Shown: one piece after another, positions 1-7,693 of the stretch
Layout: every line of letters starts with the position of its first letter
How positions within the stretch are numbered: the stretch's first letter is position 1
From: Trueperaceae bacterium
GTDB lineage: Bacteria; Deinococcota; Deinococci; Deinococcales; Trueperaceae
Assembly: GCA_007128755.1 (NCBI GenBank)
Contig: SKWV01000071.1
Coordinates: 1 to 8,541 of the forward strand
DNA length: 8,541 nt
Direction: 5' to 3'
Position numbers and translations under genes: made by a program
The notes under the pieces: generated by a model
The model's database searches: none
Told to the model about the DNA's origin: nothing
The model's input: the letters and a program-made list of their open reading frames with translations, nothing else

Positions 1-1903
1 CCACGATCTCGCCGAGATCGCCGACGTAGCGTTCCCAGCCGAGCGTGACGCCGGCCTCGACGGAGACGCGCGCCCGCAGCGAGGGCGGCAGCACCGAGTC
101 GCGGTAGGAGCGGTCCTGCAGCGCGAACAGCTCGAAGCTCGGCAGGCTGACGACGCGGGCGCGCACGCCCTCCTCCGCGAGGCGCACGCGGGCGGCGAGG
201 CAGACGGCGACCTCGGAGCCGGTGCCGATGAGCACGACCTCGGGGTCGCCGCCCTCGGCGTCGGCGAGCACGTAACCGCCGCGCGCCACCGAGCCGGCCG
301 GCACCTCGAGGTGCGGCACGCCCTGGCGCGTGAGGGCGATGGCGACGGGGCCCTTCGCCTCGGCGAGCGCCACGGCCCACGCCTGCGCCGTCTCGTTCGC
401 GTCGGCGGGGCGGATCACCGTGAGCTGGGGGATCGCGCGCAGCGCCATGAGGCTCTCGATCGGTTGATGGGTCGGTCCGTCGCCGCCGAGCCCGATCGAG
501 TCGTGCGTGAACACGAACACGACACCGGCCTCCATCAGCGCCGCGAGCCGCAGCGACGGGCGCAGGTAGTCGGAGAAGATCAGGAACGTCGCGACGAAGG
601 GGCGGAGGCCGCCGTGCAGCGCCATGCCGTTGGCGGCGGCGGCCATGGCGTGCTCGCGCACGCCGAAGTGGAGGATGCGACCGCTCCGGTCGTCGGCGCT
701 GAACGACGTCTCGCCGTCGATGTCGGTGTTGTTGGAGCCGGCGAGGTCGGCCGACCCGCCCAAGAGCTCGGGCACGCGTGGCGCCAGCGCGTTGATGACC
801 TTGCCCGAGGCGACGCGGGTGGCGATCGCCTTGTCGGCGCTCGACCACGACGGCAGGTCGTCGAGCGCGCCCGGCGCGAGCTCCCGCCGCATGACGCGGG
901 CGAACTCGGAGGCCAGCTCGGGGTGCGCGCGCGCGTAGGCGTCCATGCGCTCCTGCCAGGCGGCGCGCGCCTCGGCGCCGCGGCCCTGCACCTCGCGGTA
1001 GTGCGCCAGCACCTCGTCGGGCACCGTGAAGGCCGGCCAGTCGACGTCGAGGGCGTGCTTCGTCGCCTGGGCCTCCTCGTCGCCGAGCACGGAGCCGTGG
1101 ATCTTGCTGGTGCCGGCGAGCTTGGGCGAGCCGTAGCCGATCGTGGTGCGCACGGCGATGATCGACGGCCGCTTCGTCTCGGCGCGGGCCGCGTCGACCG
1201 CCGCGAGGATCGCTGCGACGTCGTTGCCGTCCTCGATGCGCTGCGTGTGCCAGCCGTAGGCGTCGTAGCGCGCCAGCACGTCCTCGCTGAAGGCGATGTC
1301 GGTCGGCCCGTCGATGGTGATGCGGTTGTCGTCGTACAAGACCACGAGCTTGCCGAGGCCCAAGTGGCCCGCGAGGCTCGAGGCCTCGCTCGTGACCCCC
1401 TCCATCACGTCGCCGTCGGAGGCGATGACGTAGGTGTGATGGTCGACGACCTCGTGCCCCGGGCGGTTGTAGCGCGCCGCCAAGTGCGCCTCGGCGATCG
1501 CCATGCCGACCGCGGTCGCGAAGCCCTGCCCGAGCGGCCCGGTGGTCGTCTCCACGCCCTCCGTGTGGTGCACCTCGGGGTGGCCGGGGGTCCGCGACTC
1601 GAACTGCCGGTAGGCGCGCAGGTCGTCCATGTCGACGCGGTACCCGGTCAGGTGCAGGAGCGAGTACTGCAGCATCGAGCCGTGCCCCGCCGACTGGACG
1701 TAGCGGTCGCGGTCCCACCAGCCGGGCTCGAGCGGGTCGTGCTTCATGACGTGGCGGTAGAGCGCGTACCCCATGGCGGCCGCGCCCATAGGCATGCCGG
1801 GGTGGCCGTCTCCTGAGCGCTGCGTGGCGTCGATGGTCAGCGCGCGGATGGTGTTCACACTGCGCCGGACCAGCGCCGGATCGAGGCTGGCGATGTCGCT
1901 CAT
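1..1903 (-). CDS. tkt: Transketolase, 3'-truncated by the window edge
   Basis: Thiamine-diphosphate enzyme of the non-oxidative pentose phosphate pathway that moves two-carbon ketol units between sugar phosphates; cytoplasmic, normally a homodimer. I translated the minus strand from the ATG at 1903-1901; the frame stays open to position 1, giving 634 codons of a family that is usually about 660 residues, so only the extreme C-terminus is missing. Recognisable family motifs in order: GHPGMPMG (about 33-40), SAGHGSML (71-78), TPGHPE (105-110), TTGPLGQG (120-127), the ThDP/metal-binding segment from GDVMEG (164-169) to DDN (191-193), IHGSVLG (268-274), then REHAM with the catalytic glutamate and THDSIGLGGDGPTHQP in the pyrimidine domain. 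The truncated end reads VEAGVTLGWERYVG, typical of the C-terminal domain. The start is supported by the ribosome site GGAGGA seven bases upstream... more exactly at 1908-1913. It lies 88 bases downstream of the thioesterase on the same strand, so co-transcription is likely. Confidence 0.97.
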   Translation of the reverse strand, partial: MSDIASLDPALVRRSVNTIRALTIDATQRSGDGHPGMPMGAAAMGYALYRHVMKHDPLEPGWWDRDRYVQSAGHGSMLQYSLLHLTGYRVDMDDLRAYRQFESRTPGHPEVHHTEGVETTTGPLGQGFATAVGMAIAEAHLAARYNRPGHEVVDHHTYVIASDGDVMEGVTSEASSLAGHLGLGKLVVLYDDNRITIDGPTDIAFSEDVLARYDAYGWHTQRIEDGNDVAAILAAVDAARAETKRPSIIAVRTTIGYGSPKLAGTSKIHGSVLGDEEAQATKHALDVDWPAFTVPDEVLAHYREVQGRGAEARAAWQERMDAYARAHPELASEFARVMRRELAPGALDDLPSWSSADKAIATRVASGKVINALAPRVPELLGGSADLAGSNNTDIDGETSFSADDRSGRILHFGVREHAMAAAANGMALHGGLRPFVATFLIFSDYLRPSLRLAALMEAGVVFVFTHDSIGLGGDGPTHQPIESLMALRAIPQLTVIRPADANETAQAWAVALAEAKGPVAIALTRQGVPHLEVPAGSVARGGYVLADAEGGDPEVVLIGTGSEVAVCLAARVRLAEEGVRARVVSLPSFELFALQDRSYRDSVLPPSLRARVSVEAGVTLGWERYVGDLGEIV

Positions 1904-1907
1904 GGGT

Positions 1908-1913
1908 TCCTCC
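1908..1913 (-). promoter_or_regulatory. Shine-Dalgarno site of transketolase
   Basis: Read on the minus strand, GGAGGA lies four bases before the ATG at 1903, with the stronger ACCTGGAGG context extending to 1917. It fixes the start codon. Unlike the thioesterase, bioY and SCO1 genes in this window, transketolase is clearly SD-led. Confidence 0.8.
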
Positions 1914-1970
1914 AGGTGGTTCGGACCCCTCCGGGGGCGCGCCCGCGTCAGGCGCCTACGGACCTGGAGG
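1909..1970 (-). promoter_or_regulatory. Candidate SD-sequestering leader structure of transketolase
   Basis: In the minus-strand leader between thioesterase and transketolase, CCTCCAGGT (1970-1962) is perfectly complementary to ACCTGGAGG (1917-1909), which contains the transketolase ribosome site. The loop between them holds a second hairpin, CCCC-CGGA-GGGG (1937-1926). If the long stem forms, the SD is buried. This is seen in the sequence; any regulatory role is inference. It matches no riboswitch class I recognise. The minus-strand TACGCT at 1991-1986 is a possible -10 box for a separate transketolase transcript, but I see no matching -35 element. Confidence 0.35.
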
Positions 1971-1991
1971 TGCCGCAACGCCGGGAGCGTA

Positions 1992-2519
1992 TCACGCGCC
2001 AGGGGGCTTTGGCGTGACGGCGACGGGGCGGCGGCGGAGCAGGATCGCCTCGCGCACCGCCGCTCCCGTGGCCCAATGATCGCGCTCCTCGTCGCTCTCC
2101 ACCAGCAGGCGGGGCACGGCGTGCGGGCGGCCGGACTCGTCGAGCGCCACGAAGTTCATGTGGCCCATGGTGCAGAGCCGCCGATCGCCCGTGAGCGCGT
2201 TCTCGCCGACCACCTCGCAGCGGACGATCATGCTGGTGCGCCCGGTCCAGGCGACGCGGCTGCGCAGCTCGAGGATCTCGCCGACCCAGACGGGGTTGCG
2301 GAAGTCGATCGGCTCGGTCGACGCCGTCACCACGATCGAGCGCGCGAAGCGCTGGCACGCGATGGCGGCGTTCACGTCGAGGAGCTCGAGCACCCGGCCG
2401 CCGAAGATGGTGCCCAACGGGTTCGCGTGGTGCGGGAAGACGGTGTCGACCGTGATGACCCAGTCGCTGCGGCGGGGGGCGTCGGCGACGAGGTTCGGGT
2501 CCGGATGCGGCTCTGGCAT
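1992..2519 (-). CDS. Acyl-CoA thioesterase, hot-dog fold (YciA/ACOT type)
   Basis: Predicted cytoplasmic enzyme hydrolysing acyl-CoA to free acid and CoA. The 175-residue product shows the family's hallmark segments: N33 and PLGTIFGG (34-41), then D48 at the start of the hot-dog helix (LLDVNAAIA), corresponding to the catalytic Asn/Asp region; VTASTEPIDFRNPVWVGE (64-81), the strand pair after the helix; and GRTSMIV (93-99). A single hot-dog domain covers about residues 18-130, followed by a charged and proline-rich tail. Chain-length specificity cannot be read from sequence. The start at 2519 is chosen because a -10-like TAGTAT on the minus strand would begin transcription exactly at this ATG, and there is no SD, so a leaderless mRNA is likely. 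It is divergent from bioY across 18 bases and upstream of transketolase on the same strand. Confidence 0.9.
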   Translation of the reverse strand: MPEPHPDPNLVADAPRRSDWVITVDTVFPHHANPLGTIFGGRVLELLDVNAAIACQRFARSIVVTASTEPIDFRNPVWVGEILELRSRVAWTGRTSMIVRCEVVGENALTGDRRLCTMGHMNFVALDESGRPHAVPRLLVESDEERDHWATGAAVREAILLRRRPVAVTPKPPGA

Positions 2520-2524
2520 GCGGC

Positions 2525-2530
2525 TATACT
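2525..2530 (+). promoter_or_regulatory. -10 box of bioY (leaderless promoter)
   Basis: TATACT matches TATAAT at five of six positions. Its predicted +1 is 2537, one base before the bioY ATG, so the mRNA would have essentially no leader. It overlaps the opposed thioesterase -10 by five bases, so one polymerase would exclude the other. No BirA-type, BioR-type or other biotin-repressor palindrome known to me is visible. The -35 region is not recognisable. Confidence 0.55.
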
Positions 2531-2531
2531 A
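2526..2531 (-). promoter_or_regulatory. -10 box of thioesterase (leaderless promoter)
   Basis: Minus-strand TAGTAT matches TATAAT at four of six bases, including the key TA and final T. Counting the hexamer as -12 to -7 puts +1 at 2519, the A of the thioesterase ATG. No convincing -35 hexamer lies 16-18 bases upstream, and no SD precedes the start. The call rests on the -10 match and spacing alone. Confidence 0.5.
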
Positions 2532-2537
2532 GGCGGC

Positions 2538-3125
2538 ATGTCGACCACAGGGCTCGTGCCCGCCTTCCACCCACCGCTCATCGACCGGCTGCTGCCGGTG
2601 CCGAACGCCGGCCTGCGCGTCGCGATCCAGGTGGCGCTGGGGGTGACGCTGCTGGCGCTCCTCGCGCAGGTCCGGGTCGTGATCGGGCCGGTGCCGATCA
2701 CCGGCCAGACGTTCGGCGTGCTGCTGCTGGCCGCGGTCTACGGCATGTCGCTCGGCACGCTCACCATGGTGGCCTACCTCGCCGTCGGCAGCGCCGGCCT
2801 CGGGGTGTTCACGGGCGGCGCCGGCGGCGTGGCGGCGATGACGGGCGTCACCGCGGGCTACCTCGTCGGGTTCGTCCTCGCCGCGCTCGTGGTGGGCGCC
2901 CTGTCGCAGCGCGGCTGGGACCGCTCGTTCGCCGGCATGACCGCGGCGATGGGCGTGGGGACCGTGATCATCTACGCGAGCGGGGTGACGTGGCTGCTGG
3001 GCTTCGCACCCGACCTGCCGACCGCGCTGGCGTGGGGCGTGTGGCCGTTCGTGGTCGGTGACGTGCTCAAGATGATGCTGGCGGCGGCGCTCGTGCCCGT
3101 CGTGTGGCGGTCCTTCGAGCGCTGA
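2538..3125 (+). CDS. bioY: BioY, biotin-binding S component of ECF transporter
   Basis: Integral membrane protein that binds biotin and takes it up with the shared energising module EcfA-EcfA'-EcfT (or, in some bacteria, alone). The 195-residue product is of usual BioY length and about six hydrophobic segments can be seen: around 27-46, 58-72, 74-92, 101-121, 133-154 and 165-190. Family motifs: PVPITGQTFGVLL (51-63), YLAVGSAGLGVFTGGAGG (80-97) with its glycine-rich binding loop, TAGYLVGF (105-112) and PFVVGDVLKM (170-179). The same frame is open upstream to 1773, but that extension is arginine-rich, antisense to thioesterase and transketolase, and unlike BioY; the -10 box and the family-like N-terminus support ATG 2538. 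No ecfA/ecfT genes are present here, so the energising module must be encoded elsewhere if it is used. The next plus gene starts 342 bases on. Confidence 0.95.
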   Translation: MSTTGLVPAFHPPLIDRLLPVPNAGLRVAIQVALGVTLLALLAQVRVVIGPVPITGQTFGVLLLAAVYGMSLGTLTMVAYLAVGSAGLGVFTGGAGGVAAMTGVTAGYLVGFVLAALVVGALSQRGWDRSFAGMTAAMGVGTVIIYASGVTWLLGFAPDLPTALAWGVWPFVVGDVLKMMLAAALVPVVWRSFER

Positions 3126-3128
3126 TCG

Positions 3129-3162
3129 GCGCGCCGGCACGACGACCACGACGTCGGCGCGC
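3129..3162 (+). terminator. Terminator-like hairpin after bioY, no U-tract
   Basis: GCGCGCCG (3129-3136) and CGGCGCGC (3155-3162) form a perfect 8-bp stem around an 18-base loop, four bases after the bioY stop. No T-run follows on the plus strand, so it is at best a weak or Rho-assisted end of the bioY transcript. Confidence 0.3.
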
Positions 3163-3169
3163 GGGCACG

Positions 3170-3200
3170 AAAAAACGACCCCCGGCTGATCCGGGGGTCG
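3170..3200 (-). terminator. Strong intrinsic terminator facing the minus strand
   Basis: A perfect 10-bp GC-rich stem, CGACCCCCGG paired with CCGGGGGTCG (3176-3185 with 3191-3200), has a 5-base loop and on the minus strand is followed at once by six U residues (3175-3170). On the plus strand it is followed by TCGGTT, so its orientation is clearly minus. No minus-strand protein gene reads into it from the right: the next gene, at 3468, is on the plus strand. It is therefore best explained as the end of an independent minus-strand transcript. Confidence 0.85.
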
Positions 3201-3328
3201 TCGGTTACCCGCCTGAGTATCGAGGGAACCGTGGTTCTCCTCAACGGAGGCGTGACGTGGTTACCCTCGACGGGTACCTCCACTGGCCGTTGTCGATTCT
3301 ATGATTCGGACCACCTCCTCTCTGTGGT
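3170..3328 (-). ncRNA. Candidate small RNA, about 159 nt, novel
   Basis: I infer a minus-strand RNA from a TACATT -10 box (3340-3335) giving +1 at A3328, through four successive hairpins, to the strong terminator at 3170. Hairpins in RNA order: (1) ACCAC/GTGGT (3328-3324 with 3314-3310) exposing the purine loop AGAGAGGAG; (2) GTGG...CCAC with TACCC/GGGTA inside (3283-3257); (3) AGGAGAACC/GGTTCCCT with a one-base bulge (3241-3223); (4) the terminator. GAGGGTAACC (about 3268-3259) could alternatively pair with GGTTCCCTC (3230-3222), so 2 and 3 may switch with another fold. Octamer GGGTAACC occurs twice (3266-3259 and 3210-3203). It does not match tmRNA, RNase P, SRP, 6S or a riboswitch I know. 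The SD-like AGGAGG has no good start codon behind it, so I favour a noncoding RNA. An antisense or attenuated leader is an alternative. Confidence 0.5.
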
Positions 3329-3334
3329 GCGCTC

Positions 3335-3340
3335 AATGTA
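3335..3340 (-). promoter_or_regulatory. -10 box of the candidate small RNA
   Basis: Minus-strand TACATT fits TANNNT and puts +1 at A3328. At 17-base spacing the -35 position reads ATGATG (3363-3358), three of six matches to TTGACA, so the promoter is weak without help. A CRP-type dyad centred at -42.5 overlaps this weak -35, as in activator-dependent promoters. The inverted repeat GATTCGG/CCGGAATC (3304-3310 with 3341-3348, one bulge) spans the box and could be a second operator. Confidence 0.4.
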
Positions 3341-3362
3341 CCGGAATCGCCGTGCGGCATCA

Positions 3363-3378
3363 TGTGATGTGCCTCACC
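3363..3378. promoter_or_regulatory. Candidate CRP/FNR-family binding site
   Basis: TGTGA-N6-TCACC matches nine of ten fixed bases of the CRP consensus TGTGA-N6-TCACA. Its centre (3370.5) lies 42.5 bases upstream of the predicted small-RNA start and about 76 bases upstream of the predicted start of the Fe-S gene, so it could serve one or both. The overlapping dyad CATCA-TG-TGATG (3358-3369) is an alternative explanation of the symmetry. A ten-base motif can occur by chance. Confidence 0.35.
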
Positions 3379-3390
3379 TATCGCGGTGAG

Positions 3391-3435
3391 ATCGCGGCGG
3401 CGGCGCGTGCAGGACCCGGCCTCCGCCGCCGCGGT
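3391..3435. repeat. Long GC-rich inverted repeat upstream of the Fe-S gene
   Basis: CGCGGCGGCGG (3393-3403) is perfectly complementary to CCGCCGCCGCG (3423-3433), an 11-bp stem around a 19-base loop, extendable by a G-T and an A-T pair to 3391/3435. A smaller perfect stem, CTCACC/GGTGAG (3373-3378 with 3385-3390), abuts it. The large stem ends on the first base of the TACGAT box. It may insulate the gene from upstream transcription or be an operator; no U-tract follows it. Confidence 0.6.
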
Positions 3436-3461
3436 ACGATCGAGCCCAGGCCCTGGGGAGG
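3435..3461 (+). promoter_or_regulatory. Promoter -10 and ribosome site of the Fe-S gene
   Basis: TACGAT (3435-3440) fits TANNNT and puts +1 near 3447. The ribosome site GGGGAGG (3455-3461) lies six bases before the GTG start at 3468. The palindrome CCCAGGC CCTGGG (3445-3457) sits on the predicted transcript start and overlaps the SD, so it is a candidate operator or SD-masking hairpin. No good -35 hexamer is visible. Confidence 0.5.
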
Positions 3462-3467
3462 CACCAC

Positions 3468-5621
<2,154 letters not shown>

Positions 5622-5634
5622 GCTCCCGACCGTT

Positions 5635-5661
5635 CCGGCGAGCCCCGAACGGGCTCGTCGG
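5635..5661 (+). terminator. Terminator-like hairpin after the Fe-S gene
   Basis: CCGGCGAGCCC (5635-5645) pairs with GGGCTCGTCGG (5651-5661) over 11 bp with one G-U, loop CGAAC. It starts 14 bases after the stop codon. No T-run follows directly (the first is TTT at 5688), so termination efficiency is uncertain, but position and stability suit the end of the Fe-S transcript. Confidence 0.5.
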
Positions 5662-5721
5662 CCGCGGCGTCGCCGAGCGAGGTCGGGTTTGTCATGAGCC
5701 CGTCAGAGTTCCGGGGCTACC

Positions 5722-7662
5722 ATGGGCGCGCTCTCCTTTCTGGCCCGACGCGCGTGCGTGTCGAATATCGGGGGTGGAGGGCCGGAGGACGGTTTGATCC
5801 GCATCGCATCCACCACCGACGGTCTCACGCGCGACTGCCTCTTCGACAACCATCCGCAGCCGCTGCTGCTGGTGGACGTCGCGTCTCGGCGCGTGCTCGA
5901 GGTGAACGACGCGGCCACCGCCCTCTACGGCATCGCGCACGAGGCGTTCACGCGCATGCACTTGGGCGACCTCTGGGCCGACGGCGCGACGCTGCCCGAC
6001 TTCGCGACGATCGCGAACGAGGACGCGGAGCACGTCGCGCATCACCGTGACGCCGAGGGGGGTCGCCTCTCCGTCCAGGTGACGATCAGCACGCTCCCCT
6101 CACGCACGTTCCCGCGCTGGCTCGTCGCCCTCCAGGACGTCAGCCGGCGGGTCGAGGCGGAGGAGAGCGCGCGGCGCAGCGAGCGGCTCTACAAGGCCAT
6201 CGTCGAGAACGCGTTCGACGGCGTGGCGCTGCTCGGCCCCGACCTGACCAACCGCACCGTCGGTACGCGCGCCGCGGCCGCGCTGGGCTTCCGCACGCTC
6301 GAGCTCGCCGGCCGCGACCGACGTGACCTCATCCATCCGGCCGATCGCAAGCGCTTCGAGGAGGTCGTCGCCACCCTGACCGGCCGTACCGGAGAGCGCG
6401 AGAGCATCACGTACCGCATGCGCGACGCCCACGGCCGCTGGCACTGGCTCGAGGGCACGCTGACGAACATGGTCGACGACCCCGACATCGGCGCGTTCGT
6501 CCTCAACTACCACGACATCACCGAGCGCGTCCGGGCGACGGATTCCGCCAAGGACCTCAACGCCCAGCTCGAGCGCCGCATGCAGCACCTGCAGGCGCTC
6601 CGGCGCATCGACATGGCGATCACCAACTCCGTCGACGTGGGCCTGGCGCTCGACATCTTCCTCGAGCAGGTGCAGTCGGACCTCAAGATCGAGGCCGCCG
6701 GCGTGCTGCTCTACGACGAGCACACGCAGACCCTGCAGCCGACCGCGGCGCGCGGGTTCGGCGGCGAGATCGCCCGAGACACCCTGGTGCCGCTGGGCGA
6801 CTCGCTCGCCGGCTACGCGGCGCTCGAGCAACGCACCGTCTACCTGCAGGACCTGCAGCGCGACCCGCGCTGGGGCTCCGTCGTCGACCCCGCGCACCAA
6901 GAGGGGTACGTCGCCTACTGGGCCGTGCCGATGCTCACCAAGGGCCAGCTCCAGGGCGTGATCGAGCTCTACGCCACGAAGGTCTTCGTGCCCGACGCGG
7001 AGTGGTTCGAGTTCCTGGAGACGTTCGCGGATCAGGGCGCCATCGCGGTCGAGAGCGCGCTGCTGTTCCGGTCGCTGGAGCGCTCCAACATCGAGCTGCA
7101 GCTCGCGTACGACAAGACGATCGAGGGGTGGGCGTACGCGCTCGACCTCAAGGACGAGGAGACCGCCGGTCACTCCCAGCGCGTCACGCAGATGACGGTG
7201 CGCCTCGCCCGGCGCTTGGGCGTCGACGGCAAGGACCTGGTCCACATCCAGCGTGGCGCCCTGCTGCACGACATCGGCAAGATGGGCGTCCCCGACTCGG
7301 TGCTGCTGAAGCGCGGCCCGCTCGACCCCGAGGAGCGCGCGCTCATCGAGCAGCACACGGTCTACGCGTTCGAGCTGCTCTCGCCCATCGACTTCTTGCG
7401 CCCAGCCATCGACATCCCGTACTGCCATCACGAGCGCTGGGACGGCGGCGGGTACCCGCGCGGCCTCAAGGGCGAGCAGATCCCGTTGGCCGCACGGATC
7501 TTCGCGATCGTCGACGTCTTCGACGCGCTCACCAGCGAACGCCCCTACCGCGGGGCCTGGACCCGCGAACGGACGCTCGACCACATCCTCGAGGGCGCGG
7601 GGAGCCACTTCGATCCCGCCCTCGTCGAGGCGTTCATGGCGATGGTACGCACGGAGCGCTGA
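5722..7662 (+). CDS. PAS-PAS-GAF-HD-GYP cyclic-di-GMP phosphodiesterase
   Basis: Predicted cytoplasmic signalling protein that hydrolyses the second messenger cyclic di-GMP in response to an unknown ligand. In the longest reading (646 residues): PAS 1 about 38-140 (HPQPLLLVD, VNDAATALYG), PAS 2 with PAC region about 150-270 (HPADRKRF, YRMRDAHGRWHWLEG), a charged linker likely forming a coiled coil (268-296), GAF about 300-450, and HD-GYP 460-644. The catalytic set is complete: H484, H516-D517 with K520 (HDIGK), H545, H569-H570-E571, D574, GYP 577-579, and D598/D601 in DVFDAL. No membrane segment or signal peptide is seen. Coordinates use the ATG at 5722, but that site lacks an SD and the first 24 codons have less GC-rich third positions; TTG 5794, five bases after GGAGG, is at least as likely and loses no domain. 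No response-regulator receiver is present. The GAF and PAS ligands are unknown. A 31-base gap separates it from SCO1, which has its own -10 box. Confidence 0.93.
   Translation: MGALSFLARRACVSNIGGGGPEDGLIRIASTTDGLTRDCLFDNHPQPLLLVDVASRRVLEVNDAATALYGIAHEAFTRMHLGDLWADGATLPDFATIANEDAEHVAHHRDAEGGRLSVQVTISTLPSRTFPRWLVALQDVSRRVEAEESARRSERLYKAIVENAFDGVALLGPDLTNRTVGTRAAAALGFRTLELAGRDRRDLIHPADRKRFEEVVATLTGRTGERESITYRMRDAHGRWHWLEGTLTNMVDDPDIGAFVLNYHDITERVRATDSAKDLNAQLERRMQHLQALRRIDMAITNSVDVGLALDIFLEQVQSDLKIEAAGVLLYDEHTQTLQPTAARGFGGEIARDTLVPLGDSLAGYAALEQRTVYLQDLQRDPRWGSVVDPAHQEGYVAYWAVPMLTKGQLQGVIELYATKVFVPDAEWFEFLETFADQGAIAVESALLFRSLERSNIELQLAYDKTIEGWAYALDLKDEETAGHSQRVTQMTVRLARRLGVDGKDLVHIQRGALLHDIGKMGVPDSVLLKRGPLDPEERALIEQHTVYAFELLSPIDFLRPAIDIPYCHHERWDGGGYPRGLKGEQIPLAARIFAIVDVFDALTSERPYRGAWTRERTLDHILEGAGSHFDPALVEAFMAMVRTER
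5784..5796 (+). promoter_or_regulatory. Ribosome site and alternative TTG start of the HD-GYP gene
   Basis: GGAGG (5784-5788) is followed after five bases by TTG 5794-5796, in frame with the HD-GYP gene. This gives a 622-residue protein starting about 13 residues before the first PAS domain. TACCAT at 5718-5723, which overlaps the upstream ATG, fits TANNNT; if it is the -10, transcription begins near 5730 and the upstream ATG cannot be used. Confidence 0.5.
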
Positions 7663-7680
7663 CGACCCGCCGCCGAGTGC

Positions 7681-7686
7681 TAGCCT
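7681..7686 (+). promoter_or_regulatory. -10 box of SCO1 (leaderless promoter)
   Basis: TAGCCT fits TANNNT and puts +1 at 7693, one base before the GTG start. The only purine-rich stretch, GGGAG, is two bases from the GTG, too close for a normal SD. SCO1 may therefore be made from a leaderless mRNA, besides any read-through from the HD-GYP gene. Confidence 0.4.
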
Positions 7687-7693
7687 CGGGAGC

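Noticed and set aside
311..1816. 501-codon plus-strand open frame antisense to transketolase
   Set aside because: Arginine-, valine- and glycine-rich with no domain; a GC-rich shadow of the fully motif-bearing transketolase on the minus strand.
1773..2537. Upstream 255-codon extension of the bioY frame
   Set aside because: Composition is shadow-like and antisense to two real genes; BioY family length and the -10 box support the start at 2538.
3257..3304. 15-codon plus-strand ORF (GTG start, GGAGG six bases upstream)
   Set aside because: Good ribosome site, but it lies in the hairpin region of the minus-strand RNA, has no plus-strand attenuator after it and no reason for a leader peptide. 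Chance is as likely as function.
3200..3330. T-box, TPP, cobalamin, SAM or guanidine riboswitch
   Set aside because: Fragments resemble pieces of these consensus sequences, but none has the full conserved core, and no regulated gene follows on the minus strand.
3296..3344. tRNA-like GGTCCGAATC and SD-like AGGAGG on the minus strand
   Set aside because: Resembles a T-arm, but no acceptor stem, anticodon arm or CCA fits around it; no start codon at proper distance follows the SD-like bases.
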